From: Collinsella sp. TM09-10AT
GTDB lineage: Bacteria > Actinomycetota > Coriobacteriia > Coriobacteriales > Coriobacteriaceae
Direction of reading: 5' to 3'
DNA: 29,889 nucleotides
Assembly: GCF_003436275.1 (NCBI RefSeq)
Contig: NZ_QSOP01000025.1
Location: 1-29,889 of the forward strand
The notes beneath the pieces are model-generated. The model had not been told where the DNA came from, ran no database searches, and saw only the letters and a list, made by a program, of their open reading frames with translations. Positions 6,976-14,198 of the stretch are shown in pieces (positions within the stretch are counted from its first letter, which is position 1; each line of letters opens with the position of its first letter). A program made the translations under genes and the position numbers.

Positions 6976-8667
6976 CTACTTTTCGAGCCCGCACGGCATA
7001 ACGTTAGCGCTGCCGCGGCGAGCCTCAGTCACGGCTGCAAAGAAGCGATAGCCGCCCGAGAAGTTAAAGCACTCAAAGCCATGCTGCGCCAAAATGCGGC
7101 AAGCAATGTAGCTGCGAATGCCGCTCTGGCAAATCACGTAAACCGGCTTGGCCCGGTCGAGCTCGCCCAGGCGATTGCGCAGATCATCGACGGGAATGTT
7201 TACGAAACCATCGATATGCCCGCGCTCATACTCCCCTTCCGTACGAACATCGAGCAGCTGCACGCTGCCATCGCGTTGCAAGTTGGGCTCATCCTCCCAA
7301 TGCCACTGCGCCAGTATGCCGCGATTGAGGTTCTCGATCATAAAGCCCGCCATATTGACGGGATCCTTCGCCGATGAATACGGCGGCGCGTATGCTAGGT
7401 CCAAATCCTTAAGCCTATCGCCGCGCATGCCTGCCTGGATGGCAGTCGCCAGAACGTCGATACGCTTGTCCACACCATCGATGCCCACGATTTGCGCACC
7501 CAGCAGGCGCAATCCCTGCTTCTCGAAGACGACCTTCATGGTCATGGGCGTTGCACCCGGATAATAACCCGCATGCGAACCGGGCGACAGGACCACGCTG
7601 TCGCAGTCAATTCCTGCCGCGTGTGCCGCCTTTTCGGATAGCCCCGTGCTTGCCGCCGTCAAGTCGAATACCTTGATAACCGATGAGCCCAACGATCCGC
7701 GGTAGCAGCTGTCCATGCCGGCTATGACATCGGCGACGACACGCCCCTGCTTGTTGGCGGGGCCGGCGAGCGAAATGACCGCGTCCTCGCCGGTCACCTG
7801 ATGCGTGACCTGCACGGCATCGCCCACGGCATACACGTCGGCAGCAGAGGTCTCCATGCGGTCGTTGACCACAATAGCCCCCTTGATGCCCAGTTCGAGC
7901 CCCGCCTCTTGCGCCAGATGGCTCTCAGGTGCCACGCCAATGGCAAGCAGCACCATATCGGCTCCGATAGGGTCATCGCCCGCAACATGGGTGACAACGC
8001 GGCCATCAACTTCCTCAAAACCTGTCACATCGGCCTTGAGGCGCAGATCGATACCGTGCTCACGCACCTCGGTATGCAAAAGGGTCGCCATGTCGTAATC
8101 CAGGTTGTTCATAAGTTGGACGGGACGCTGCAGAAGGGTCACCTGGAGCCCCAGCTCGCACAGATTCTCCGCCGTCTCGACGCCAATGAAGCCGCCGCCG
8201 ATCACGACGGCACTGCTCGGTCGCCGCTCTCGAACATAGCTGTGAATACGCAGCGTGTCCTCAACGGTGCGTAGGCTAAAGATTTTATCCGAGTCGATGC
8301 CCGGCAACGCAGGGCGGATCGGCTTTGCACCCGGCGACAGGATGAGCTTGTCATACGTCTCGACAAATTCCTCGCCCGTCAGCATATTGCGAACCTCGAC
8401 CGTATGCGAATCGGGATGGATGGCAAACACCTCGTGACTCGTCTTGACCGCAATGCGAAAGCGATCCCAAAAGCCCTTGGGAGACTGCAGCGTCAATGCG
8501 CTCTCTTCTTCTATCACGCCGCCAATGTAGTACGGAAGCCCACAGTTGGCATACGATACAAAACCCGTGCGCTCAAAGATGACAATTTGGGCCTGCTCGT
8601 CGAGTCTGCGCAAACGTGCCGCCGCCGATGCGCCGCCCGCGACGCCTCCAACGATAACCACCTTCAT
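6976..8667 (-). CDS. CoA-disulfide reductase-like FAD enzyme with C-terminal rhodanese domain (563 aa)
   Basis: A cytosolic pyridine nucleotide-disulfide oxidoreductase of the CoA-disulfide reductase/NADH oxidase group. The FAD loop VGGVAGGASAAARLRR is at 6-21. The single redox Cys42 lies in SYANCGLPYYIGG, the hallmark of the one-cysteine (Cys-SCoA) subfamily rather than CxxxxC reductases. The NAD(P)H loop is VVIGGGFIGVETAENL and the second FAD motif is VYAVGDAVQV. A dimerisation domain with AYAPPYSSAKDP follows. The rhodanese domain spans about 465-550 with Cys513 in VICQSGIRS. Such fusions reduce CoA disulfides, persulfides or polysulfides and may handle sulfane sulfur. It starts two bases after the stop of a truncated rhodanese gene, implying an older operon of sulfur-handling genes. 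Confidence 0.9.
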   Translation of the reverse strand: MKVVIVGGVAGGASAAARLRRLDEQAQIVIFERTGFVSYANCGLPYYIGGVIEEESALTLQSPKGFWDRFRIAVKTSHEVFAIHPDSHTVEVRNMLTGEEFVETYDKLILSPGAKPIRPALPGIDSDKIFSLRTVEDTLRIHSYVRERRPSSAVVIGGGFIGVETAENLCELGLQVTLLQRPVQLMNNLDYDMATLLHTEVREHGIDLRLKADVTGFEEVDGRVVTHVAGDDPIGADMVLLAIGVAPESHLAQEAGLELGIKGAIVVNDRMETSAADVYAVGDAVQVTHQVTGEDAVISLAGPANKQGRVVADVIAGMDSCYRGSLGSSVIKVFDLTAASTGLSEKAAHAAGIDCDSVVLSPGSHAGYYPGATPMTMKVVFEKQGLRLLGAQIVGIDGVDKRIDVLATAIQAGMRGDRLKDLDLAYAPPYSSAKDPVNMAGFMIENLNRGILAQWHWEDEPNLQRDGSVQLLDVRTEGEYERGHIDGFVNIPVDDLRNRLGELDRAKPVYVICQSGIRSYIACRILAQHGFECFNFSGGYRFFAAVTEARRGSANVMPCGLEK

Positions 8668-8669
8668 AG

Positions 8670-8822
8670 CTAACGCACCACCTTTCCCGTGTAGCCGCTT
8701 ATGCCGCCGATATTCTTGACATTGCCATACCCAGAACGCTTAAGAAAACTCACAGCTTGGTTGCTTCGCGCACCGCTCAGGCAATGCACGAAAAGCTGCG
8801 TGCCCTTTCGACGCATACCCAT
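8670..8822 (-). pseudogene. 3' fragment of a rhodanese gene (50 codons)
   Basis: The minus-strand frame ending TAG at 8670-8672 encodes the C-terminal half of a rhodanese domain: FVHCLSGARSNQAV has the active-site loop Cys-Leu-Ser-Gly-Ala-Arg followed by the usual helix, then GYGNVKNIGGISGYTG, the standard final strand and Gly-Gly turn. A full single-domain rhodanese is about 100 residues, and the first half is absent. The first ATG (8822) is only 13 codons before the active Cys. Further upstream the frame runs through the terminator of the neighbouring lipoprotein gene, so no N-terminal domain is hidden there. The stop is two bases from the flavoenzyme start, consistent with former translational coupling. 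It could still be translated as a short peptide, but a functional rhodanese is unlikely. Confidence 0.7.
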
Positions 8823-8840
8823 GATGCTACCCCGAAGCAG

Positions 8841-8868
8841 AAAAAAGAGTCGCTGTTTCCAGCGACTC
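8841..8868 (-). terminator. Terminator of the redox operon
   Basis: On the minus strand a perfect 9-bp stem (GAGTCGCTG with CAGCGACTC, 8847-8868) with a four-base loop GAAA is followed by six T residues (8846-8841). It lies 25 bases past the thioredoxin-like gene stop. Confidence 0.88.
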
Positions 8869-8893
8869 CCCTTCAGTTGTCTGTCCCACGGAC

Positions 8894-9856
8894 TTACTGT
8901 TCGCTCTTCGCGAGTGCCTGATCGATCAGTTTGTTGAGCGCCTCGCGCTGCTCAGCGGAGTTGATGCCGCCCATAATCGGCTCTCCCACAATGTTACCGT
9001 TCTGGTCGATCACGTAGGTGGTCGGGAACGAGTACAGGTTGGAGGTGAACTTTCCGGCCTCGCTGTCCGACTTAAACCAGATGTTCTTATACGTCACGCC
9101 CTTCTTGGAAAGCACGTCCTTAGCATCGGCCACCGCGTCTTTGTTGCCATCGAGTGTAAAGGAATTAACGCCCACGACCTGGCCGCCCTTCTCGGCAAGC
9201 TCCTTGTTGAGCTTCTCCAGATCGCCCAGCTCTCCCACGCACGGCTTGCAGGTGGTAAACCAGAAGTTCATGACGGTGACCTTGTTCTTGGAGAACAGCT
9301 CGTCGCTGTTTACATCGTTGCCGTCCAAGTCCTTGCCCTTAAAGCTGGGGAACTTCGTCTCCCCGCTCTCGCCGTTGGTCATACCCGCGGTCGAGGCATC
9401 AACGCTCTCCCCCTCGCCGGGCGTGCTGCCACATCCGGGGAACTCCTTCTCCAGCGCCATGAGCTTGTCCTCGATCTCCTTGACCTGCTGCGCGCCGGCC
9501 TTAAGCGTCTTAAGCTCGTCAGCCGCAAACTGATCCTTGGCGCCCTCGATGGTATCGAGCAAGAAGTCACCGTAGTTCTTGCCGTCCTCAATCATGGGAG
9601 TGTCTTTGTTGGCCGCAAGGAACACCTTTTCCCATAGGGCGTTATCGCTCGCAAAGATCTCGTTTTCCTTTTGCAGCAGCTGCTGGTACAGCTTGGCCGC
9701 CTCCTCGGCGCTCGACGGCTTTTGCGCTATGAGCTCGGCAATCTGCGCATCGCCGCTCGTAGCATCCTTCGCGTCGCCCTTGGGGGCAGAGCACGCCGCG
9801 AGAGTCAGCGCCAGCACGGGCAGCATCAACAGAGCCGCAATTTTTGACAGTTTCAT
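8894..9856 (-). CDS. TlpA/ResA-like thioredoxin-fold lipoprotein (320 aa)
   Basis: A membrane-anchored extracytoplasmic thiol-disulfide oxidoreductase. The signal peptide ends in the lipobox LTLAAC with lipid-carrying Cys22. A charged helical region (about 35-140) includes an ELIAQKPSSAEEAAKLYQQL segment and a GCG motif near 141-143. The thioredoxin fold follows from about 170, with MNFWFTTCKPCVGEL carrying the CxxC pair Cys203/Cys206 and the cis-Pro region SFPTTYVID. Its start has a good GGAGG four bases before the ATG. It is the last gene of an operon with a 4Fe-4S membrane protein and a CXXC mini-protein, which could feed it electrons in place of CcdA/DsbD. The extra N-terminal helical domain is longer than in ResA. 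Confidence 0.9.
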   Translation of the reverse strand: MKLSKIAALLMLPVLALTLAACSAPKGDAKDATSGDAQIAELIAQKPSSAEEAAKLYQQLLQKENEIFASDNALWEKVFLAANKDTPMIEDGKNYGDFLLDTIEGAKDQFAADELKTLKAGAQQVKEIEDKLMALEKEFPGCGSTPGEGESVDASTAGMTNGESGETKFPSFKGKDLDGNDVNSDELFSKNKVTVMNFWFTTCKPCVGELGDLEKLNKELAEKGGQVVGVNSFTLDGNKDAVADAKDVLSKKGVTYKNIWFKSDSEAGKFTSNLYSFPTTYVIDQNGNIVGEPIMGGINSAEQREALNKLIDQALAKSEQ

Positions 9857-9891
9857 GGTTCCTCCGTTTATATCGAAACTTATATAGGTAC

Positions 9892-10803
9892 CTATTTGTT
9901 TTCGCAGGCTTGCGTGGACTGCGCGGGTTTGTCGCCCGTCACACCCAGCCCATAGCGAAAGCTAATAGCATCGACGGGGCACGCGCCCACGCATTTGCCG
10001 CAACGAATGCATTCGGCATGGTTGGGCGTACGCGTAACGTCCACGTCCATTTGACACACCTTGGCGCACTTGCCGCACGAGACGCATTTGCACTGGTCAA
10101 CCTGGATCCCCAGCAAAGACACCTTGTTCATGAGCGCATAAAACGCACCGAGGGGGCAAATCCATTTGCAGAAGGGGCGGTAGAACAGCACGCTCAGCAC
10201 CGCAACCGCAATGAGGATCGCGAGCTTCCAGGTAAAGAGCTTTCCCAGCGCGGAGCGGATTCCCACGTTCATGATGGACAGCGGAATCGCGCCCTCGAGC
10301 ACACCCTGCGGGCAGATGTACTTGCAAAAGAACGGGTCGCCCATACCCACATCGTTAACCACCAAGACGGGCAGCAGCACCACGGCAAACAGTAGCACGG
10401 CATACTTGATGTACGTGAGCGGCTTGAGCTTTTTCGTGGAGAGCTTTTTGCTGGGAATCTTATGCAGAAGCTCTTGCAGCCATCCAAACGGACACAAAAA
10501 GCCGCATACAAAACGTCCCAGTAGCACGCCGATCAGAATGAGCGTTCCGGTGACGTAATACGAAAAGCTGAACTTAGACGATCCCACCACCGACTGAAAC
10601 GACCCGATGGGGCACGCACCCGAGGCCGCTGGACACGAGTAGCAGTTAAGCCCCGGCACGCAGACGGCTTTGCCGGCTCCCTGGTAGATACCGCCCTTGG
10701 CAAAGTTAGGCAGGTGAATATTGGTCGCAAGCGTCGCCGCCGCCTGAATCAATCCACGAAATCGCGCTAAAAGATGCGATGCAGTGTTTTTTCTTTTATC
10801 CAA
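9892..10803 (-). CDS. 4Fe-4S polyferredoxin membrane protein, NapH/CcoG-like (303 aa)
   Basis: An integral membrane electron carrier. The start TTG at 10803 is preferred: GGAG lies ten bases upstream, and the encoded protein then begins with a basic stretch (LDKRKNTASHLLARFRGLIQ). An earlier ATG at 10881 would give 26 residues of low-quality sequence overlapping the upstream gene. Cysteine clusters include VPGLNCYSCPAASGACP, FLCPFGWLQELLHKIPSKK, CKYICPQG and CKWICPLG (typical NapH CxxxCP motifs on helix ends). At the C terminus are two ferredoxin motifs, CKCVSCGKCAKVC and CIRCGKCVGACP. About five hydrophobic helices separate them. It overlaps the stop of the upstream 48-aa gene by eight bases, suggesting coupled translation, and precedes the TlpA-like lipoprotein by 35 bases. 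It probably moves electrons across the membrane to the extracytoplasmic thiol protein. Confidence 0.88.
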   Translation of the reverse strand: MDKRKNTASHLLARFRGLIQAAATLATNIHLPNFAKGGIYQGAGKAVCVPGLNCYSCPAASGACPIGSFQSVVGSSKFSFSYYVTGTLILIGVLLGRFVCGFLCPFGWLQELLHKIPSKKLSTKKLKPLTYIKYAVLLFAVVLLPVLVVNDVGMGDPFFCKYICPQGVLEGAIPLSIMNVGIRSALGKLFTWKLAILIAVAVLSVLFYRPFCKWICPLGAFYALMNKVSLLGIQVDQCKCVSCGKCAKVCQMDVDVTRTPNHAECIRCGKCVGACPVDAISFRYGLGVTGDKPAQSTQACENK

Positions 10804-10942
10804 TTCCGATACACTCCAAGCACAGCCTGATTGCCTTGGCCAGCACGGCATCTGCCTCGCCGCGCATAATTCCAAAGCCAACCATGGCTACCCCAACGAT
10901 CAGCAAAGCCACCTGCGCCACAGGCTTAATCGCTTTGAACAA
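10796..10942 (-). CDS. CXXC mini-protein of the CD1871A type (48 aa)
   Basis: A short single-span membrane protein. TTG at 10942 follows AAAGGAG at eight bases; the stop TAA is at 10798-10796. The sequence has one hydrophobic helix (VAQVALLIVGVAMVGFGIM, about 8-26), an RGEAD turn, and the ending KAIRLCLECIGIG with a CxxC pair (Cys41, Cys44). From memory this matches the small CXXC proteins of the CD1871A type that sit beside 4Fe-4S/thioredoxin clusters in clostridia and coriobacteria. Its role is not established; a thiol or metal-centre partner for the adjacent membrane ferredoxin is likely. Its end overlaps the next gene by eight bases. It is easily missed by gene finders because it is short and starts with TTG. 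Confidence 0.78.
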   Translation of the reverse strand: MFKAIKPVAQVALLIVGVAMVGFGIMRGEADAVLAKAIRLCLECIGIG

Positions 10943-10975
10943 TCTGACCACTCCTTTCGTTTCGCGACCCATTGG

Positions 10976-11003
10976 ACCATACCGACTATAAAATCCGTGT
11001 TAA
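10976..11003 (-). promoter_or_regulatory. Putative promoter of the redox operon
   Basis: Minus-strand -35 TTAACA (11003-10998, five of six consensus bases) and -10 TATGGT (10981-10976) are separated by 16 bases. Transcription would begin near 10969, about 27 bases before the TTG start. A plus-strand -10 TATAAA (10987-10992) for the response regulator gene lies inside the same segment, so the divergent promoters overlap. Confidence 0.45.
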
Positions 11004-11031
11004 GCGTGAATGACTATGCAAGGAGAACGTT

Positions 11032-11706
11032 ATGCGCATCTTGGTCGTCGAGGACGAGCGGGCGCTGTGCGATGCGATCGCACGCAGCCTGCGCAACTTG
11101 GCCTATAGCGTCGACTGCTGCTACGACGGGCAGCAGGCCCTCGATCTACTCGATGTCGAGACCTTTGATCTTGTCGTGCTCGACCTCAATCTCCCCCATG
11201 TTGACGGCATGACCGTGCTCAGGCAACTCAGGACAACTGATTGTGAGACCAAGGTGCTTGTGCTCTCGGCACGTGGCGAGGTCTCCGACAAGGTAGCGGG
11301 GCTCGATGCGGGCGCCAACGACTACCTCACCAAGCCGTTCCATCTTGACGAGCTGGCGGCACGCATACGCAGTCTCACGCTCAGGCGCTTTACGCAAAAC
11401 GACGTTGTTCTAGCCTGTGGATTGTTGAGCTTTGACACCAAGGCGCGCCTCGCCTCCGTGGGCGGCGAGACCCTATCCCTCACGCGCAAGGAGACCGGCA
11501 TCTTGGAATACCTGATGCTTAACCAGGGGCGGCCGGTGAGCCAGGAAGAGCTTATCGAGCATGTATGGGACAGCAGCGTCAACAGCTTTAGCAACGCGAC
11601 CCGCGTGCACATCTCGTCGCTGCGCAAAAAGCTGCGCGGCGCGTTGGGGCACGACCCCATCCGCAACCGAATCGGCGAAGGCTACGTTATGGAGGACGGC
11701 AAATGA
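11032..11706 (+). CDS. OmpR/PhoB-family response regulator (224 aa)
   Basis: The DNA-binding half of a two-component system. The receiver domain (1-115) shows the acidic pair VVEDE near 6-9, phospho-acceptor Asp51 in VVLDLNLP, Ser79 in VLSARGE and Lys101 in LTKPF. The C-terminal winged helix (about 125-222) has the OmpR layout with LTRKETGILEYLMLNQGRPVS and the recognition region NSFSNATRVHISSLRKKL, then the wing IGEGYVM. AAGGAG precedes the ATG by six bases. Its stop overlaps the histidine kinase start by four bases (ATGA). The divergent redox operon only 89 bases away is the most likely target, as divergent regulator-target pairs usually are linked, but this is inference. Confidence 0.95.
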   Translation: MRILVVEDERALCDAIARSLRNLAYSVDCCYDGQQALDLLDVETFDLVVLDLNLPHVDGMTVLRQLRTTDCETKVLVLSARGEVSDKVAGLDAGANDYLTKPFHLDELAARIRSLTLRRFTQNDVVLACGLLSFDTKARLASVGGETLSLTRKETGILEYLMLNQGRPVSQEELIEHVWDSSVNSFSNATRVHISSLRKKLRGALGHDPIRNRIGEGYVMEDGK

Positions 11707-12875
11707 AGCGGCTGTCTCTGCAGTGGCGCATCACGCTGATGACGGCACTGCTGATATGTTCAACCTGCGTACTTATGAATTGCCTGGTTGGCTACTCCGG
11801 CATGCGCTACATGGACTCGATCGGCAATGAACTATCGGCGCACAGCAAGGTGGAGGCGGCCTCGCCCAGCTCATTTGACCCGACAAACAAAGAGCTCGAC
11901 GACGCGCTGACCATCGTCGTGAACGACGCCCAAGAATCGTTTGGCGCGACGAGCTGGTATATAACTGCGGCGGTGACGCTGCTCGGCGGCGTGCTGGCCT
12001 ACTTTGTAAGCGGACATGCGCTGCGGCCGTTGCGCTTCTTTGCGACGCAAGTCGAGAGCGTGCGGCCCGACAACCTCGCCGACACAAAAATCAGCGAGGA
12101 CGTGCCCTCTGAACTCAGGCGCTGCAGCGCGTCGTTTAACGACATGATTGCCCGCCTTGACGAGGGATTTTCCGCACAAAGACAGTTTACGGGCAATGCG
12201 GCGCACGAGCTGCGCACGCCGCTTGCGCTCATGCAGGCCCAGGTTGAGCTGTTTTGCGCCGAGCACCCCGACGTCGACGCCGATACAGCGAGCCTGCTCG
12301 GGCTGCTGCAGGAGCAGACCGAGCGAATGACGCACATGACAAAGACCCTGCTCGAGATGAGCGAGCTGCGCAGTGTCCCTTGCAACGATGCGATTGACCT
12401 TGCGCCGATGATCGAAGAAGTACTCACGGACCTGGCGCCCCTTGCCGAGCAAAAAGACATCACGCTTACAAGTGAGGGCGACGCGCAAACGATCGGCAGC
12501 GATACGCTAATCTATCGGCTGCTGTTCAACTTGGCCGAAAACGCCATACGTTACAGCGCGCCCAACTCGACCGTGCAAATCAACGCCTGCGCCGAAGGCG
12601 ACCGCGTGCTGCTACGCGTGCGCGACCAGGGACCGGGCATTCCCGAGCAATACCAGACGAGCATCTTCCAGCCCTTCTTTCGCGTCGACAAATCGCGCAG
12701 CAGGGCATATGGCGGCGTGGGGCTGGGGCTTGCACTGGTCTGGGAGATTGCCGCACTCCACGGCGGCTCCATCGAGGTCGAAGAGAGCTCGGAGCGCGGA
12801 ACGACCATGCTCGTAACCCTTCCTGCACACAACATCGAAGATGTGACAAAGGGACAGTCCCTTTGTCACATCTGA
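11703..12875 (+). CDS. Sensor histidine kinase (390 aa)
   Basis: The membrane sensor that pairs with the preceding response regulator. There are two membrane helices (about 10-32 and 86-104) enclosing a short extracytoplasmic loop of about 50 residues, then a HAMP-like linker (LRPLRFFATQVESV). The HisKA domain has His168 in NAAHELRTPLA. The ATPase domain has the N box NLAENAIRYSA (Asn280), the G1 box VRDQGPGIP, the F box FQPFFRVD and the G2 box GVGLGLALV. The small outer loop suggests sensing within the membrane or near it, for example redox state through the neighbouring electron carriers. The last residues (381-389, VTKGQSLCH) are encoded by a copy of the 29-bp palindromic repeat, and the stop codon lies just beyond it. 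Confidence 0.95.
   Translation: MKRLSLQWRITLMTALLICSTCVLMNCLVGYSGMRYMDSIGNELSAHSKVEAASPSSFDPTNKELDDALTIVVNDAQESFGATSWYITAAVTLLGGVLAYFVSGHALRPLRFFATQVESVRPDNLADTKISEDVPSELRRCSASFNDMIARLDEGFSAQRQFTGNAAHELRTPLALMQAQVELFCAEHPDVDADTASLLGLLQEQTERMTHMTKTLLEMSELRSVPCNDAIDLAPMIEEVLTDLAPLAEQKDITLTSEGDAQTIGSDTLIYRLLFNLAENAIRYSAPNSTVQINACAEGDRVLLRVRDQGPGIPEQYQTSIFQPFFRVDKSRSRAYGGVGLGLALVWEIAALHGGSIEVEESSERGTTMLVTLPAHNIEDVTKGQSLCHI
12842..12870. repeat. 29-bp palindromic repeat, copy 3 (inside the kinase reading frame)
   Basis: Same sequence as copies 1 and 2 but in reverse orientation (central base A instead of T). It lies within the 3' end of the histidine kinase gene and ends five bases before the last base of its stop codon. 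Confidence 0.95.
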
Positions 12876-12904
12876 AGATGCACGAAATTAGGCGAAGCGC
12901 CAGC

Positions 12905-12938
12905 AAAAAGCCCCCGCTTCCAAACGGAAACGGGGGCT
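12905..12938 (-). terminator. Terminator of the GMP synthetase gene
   Basis: Minus-strand hairpin with a 13-bp stem (one wobble; AGCCCCCG with CGGGGGCT at its base, 12909-12938) and loop GTTT, followed by TTTTT (12909-12905). It starts 12 bases past the guaA stop. Confidence 0.88.
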
Positions 12939-12950
12939 AGGTGAGTTAGT

Positions 12951-13931
12951 TTACTCCCACTCGACCGTGCCGACGGGCTTCGGCGTGAGGTCGTAGCAAA
13001 CGCGGCAAATACCGGGGACCTCGGCAGTCACGCGAGCGGTAATGCGCTTGAGCAGCGCCCAGTCGAGCTCAGGCACCTCGGCGGTCATGACGTCGACGGT
13101 GTTGATGCAGCGAATGATGCAGGGCCAGTCGTAGGCGCGCTTGCCCTCGCGCACACCGGTGGCGCGGAAGTCGGGTACCACGGCAAAGTACTGCCAGATG
13201 GTAAGACCTGCCTTGTCGATCTCCTCGCGCACGATGGCGTCGGCTTCGCGCAGCGCCTCAAGACGGTCGCGGGTGATGGCACCCAGGCAGCGAACACCCA
13301 GGCCGGGGCCGGGGAACGGCTGACGTTCGACCATGTTCTCGGGCAGGCCGAGCTCGCGACCGACCACGCGGACCTCGTCCTTGTACAGCAGTTTGACGGG
13401 CTCGCAGAGCTCAAACTGCAGATCCTCGGGCAGACCGCCCACGTTGTGGTGAGCCTTCACGCCGTCTTGGGACTCAAGAATATCGGGATAGATGGTACCC
13501 TGGGCGAGGAAGCTGACCTCGTCGCCAACCTTGCGAGCCTCCTCCTCGAACACGCGAATGAACTCGGCGCCGATAATCTTACGCTTGGCCTCGGGCTCCT
13601 CGACGTCCACGAGCTTGTCCAGGAAGCGGTCGGTGGCGTCAACGTAAACCAGGTTGGCATCCATCTGATTTTTGAAGACGTCGACGACCTGCTCGCTCTC
13701 GCCCTTGCGCATCAGGCCGTGGTTCACGTGCACGCAGATGAGTTGCTTGCCGATGGCCTTGATGAGCAGGGCCGCGACAACCGAACTGTCGACGCCGCCG
13801 GAAAGAGCCAGCAGGACCTTCTTGTCGCCAATCTGCTCGCGGATTGCAGCGACCTGCTCATCGATGAACACCTGGGCAAGTTCGGGAGTGGTGATACGCA
13901 CCATGTCGTCGGGACGCTTGTTGGGATCCAT
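12951..13931 (-). CDS. guaA: GMP synthetase, ATP-pyrophosphatase subunit without glutaminase domain (326 aa)
   Basis: It adenylates XMP and aminates it to GMP, the last step of guanine nucleotide synthesis. The PP-loop LSGGVDSS (44-50) binds the ATP pyrophosphate. [21 protein letters not shown], the lid segment [15 protein letters not shown] and the C-terminal dimerisation part [12 protein letters not shown] to VGTVEWE are all present, so this half is complete. The usual bacterial enzyme is about 510-540 residues with an N-terminal class I glutaminase domain; that domain is absent. The protein begins cleanly with AAAGGAG six bases before the ATG. The enzyme must take ammonia directly or use a separately encoded glutaminase subunit, as in archaea. 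A TATAAT -10 box on the minus strand (14003-13998) is a likely promoter. Confidence 0.95.
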   Translation of the reverse strand: MDPNKRPDDMVRITTPELAQVFIDEQVAAIREQIGDKKVLLALSGGVDSSVVAALLIKAIGKQLICVHVNHGLMRKGESEQVVDVFKNQMDANLVYVDATDRFLDKLVDVEEPEAKRKIIGAEFIRVFEEEARKVGDEVSFLAQGTIYPDILESQDGVKAHHNVGGLPEDLQFELCEPVKLLYKDEVRVVGRELGLPENMVERQPFPGPGLGVRCLGAITRDRLEALREADAIVREEIDKAGLTIWQYFAVVPDFRATGVREGKRAYDWPCIIRCINTVDVMTAEVPELDWALLKRITARVTAEVPGICRVCYDLTPKPVGTVEWE

Positions 13932-13997
13932 GCAGAGCTCCTTTTCGGTTCGATGGAAATGCGCCGCGCGTATGCAGACGCACCGTCATATGACCTC

Positions 13998-14003
13998 ATT
14001 ATA
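13998..14003 (-). promoter_or_regulatory. Putative -10 box of guaA
   Basis: A consensus TATAAT on the minus strand, 67 bases before the guaA start. No good -35 hexamer is visible at 16-18 bases. Confidence 0.45.
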
Positions 14004-14081
14004 TGCAGAACGAGATGCGTTTCCCATCGCTGCGACAGAGCTTTTTGCAAGGGTGGCAATTTTTCCTAATGTCGAGGTCAG

Positions 14082-14198
14082 CTAGGCTTCGGTAGCCACC
14101 TTGGGAGCATCGCCAATAGACTCTTCCTTTATACGTTCGGCATAATCGCAGGCGATACCCACAAATTCCAGTTCCGGGCAACAGGAGTACAATTGCAG
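14082..14198 (-). pseudogene. Stranded C-terminal coding remnant beside guaA (38 codons)
   Basis: A minus-strand frame with TAG at 14084-14082, bounded upstream by another TAG at 14201-14199. It encodes LQLYSCCPELEFVGIACDY and then AERIKEESIGDAPKVATEA. The composition looks like the end of a real protein: a strand-like hydrophobic stretch, an amphipathic helix and a polar tail. There is no ATG and no ribosome site before it. It lies between guaA and the divergent LuxR-type gene, whose 5' end it overlaps by a few bases if that gene uses the TTG start. I do not recognise the parent family. It is either the 3' leftover of a gene lost by rearrangement or a small unrecognised gene starting at a TTG near 14195. 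Confidence 0.4.

Noticed and set aside
7801..8274. Plus-strand open frame of about 157 codons inside the flavoenzyme gene
   Set aside because: Antisense to NAD- and FAD-binding motifs of the real gene; no ribosome site.
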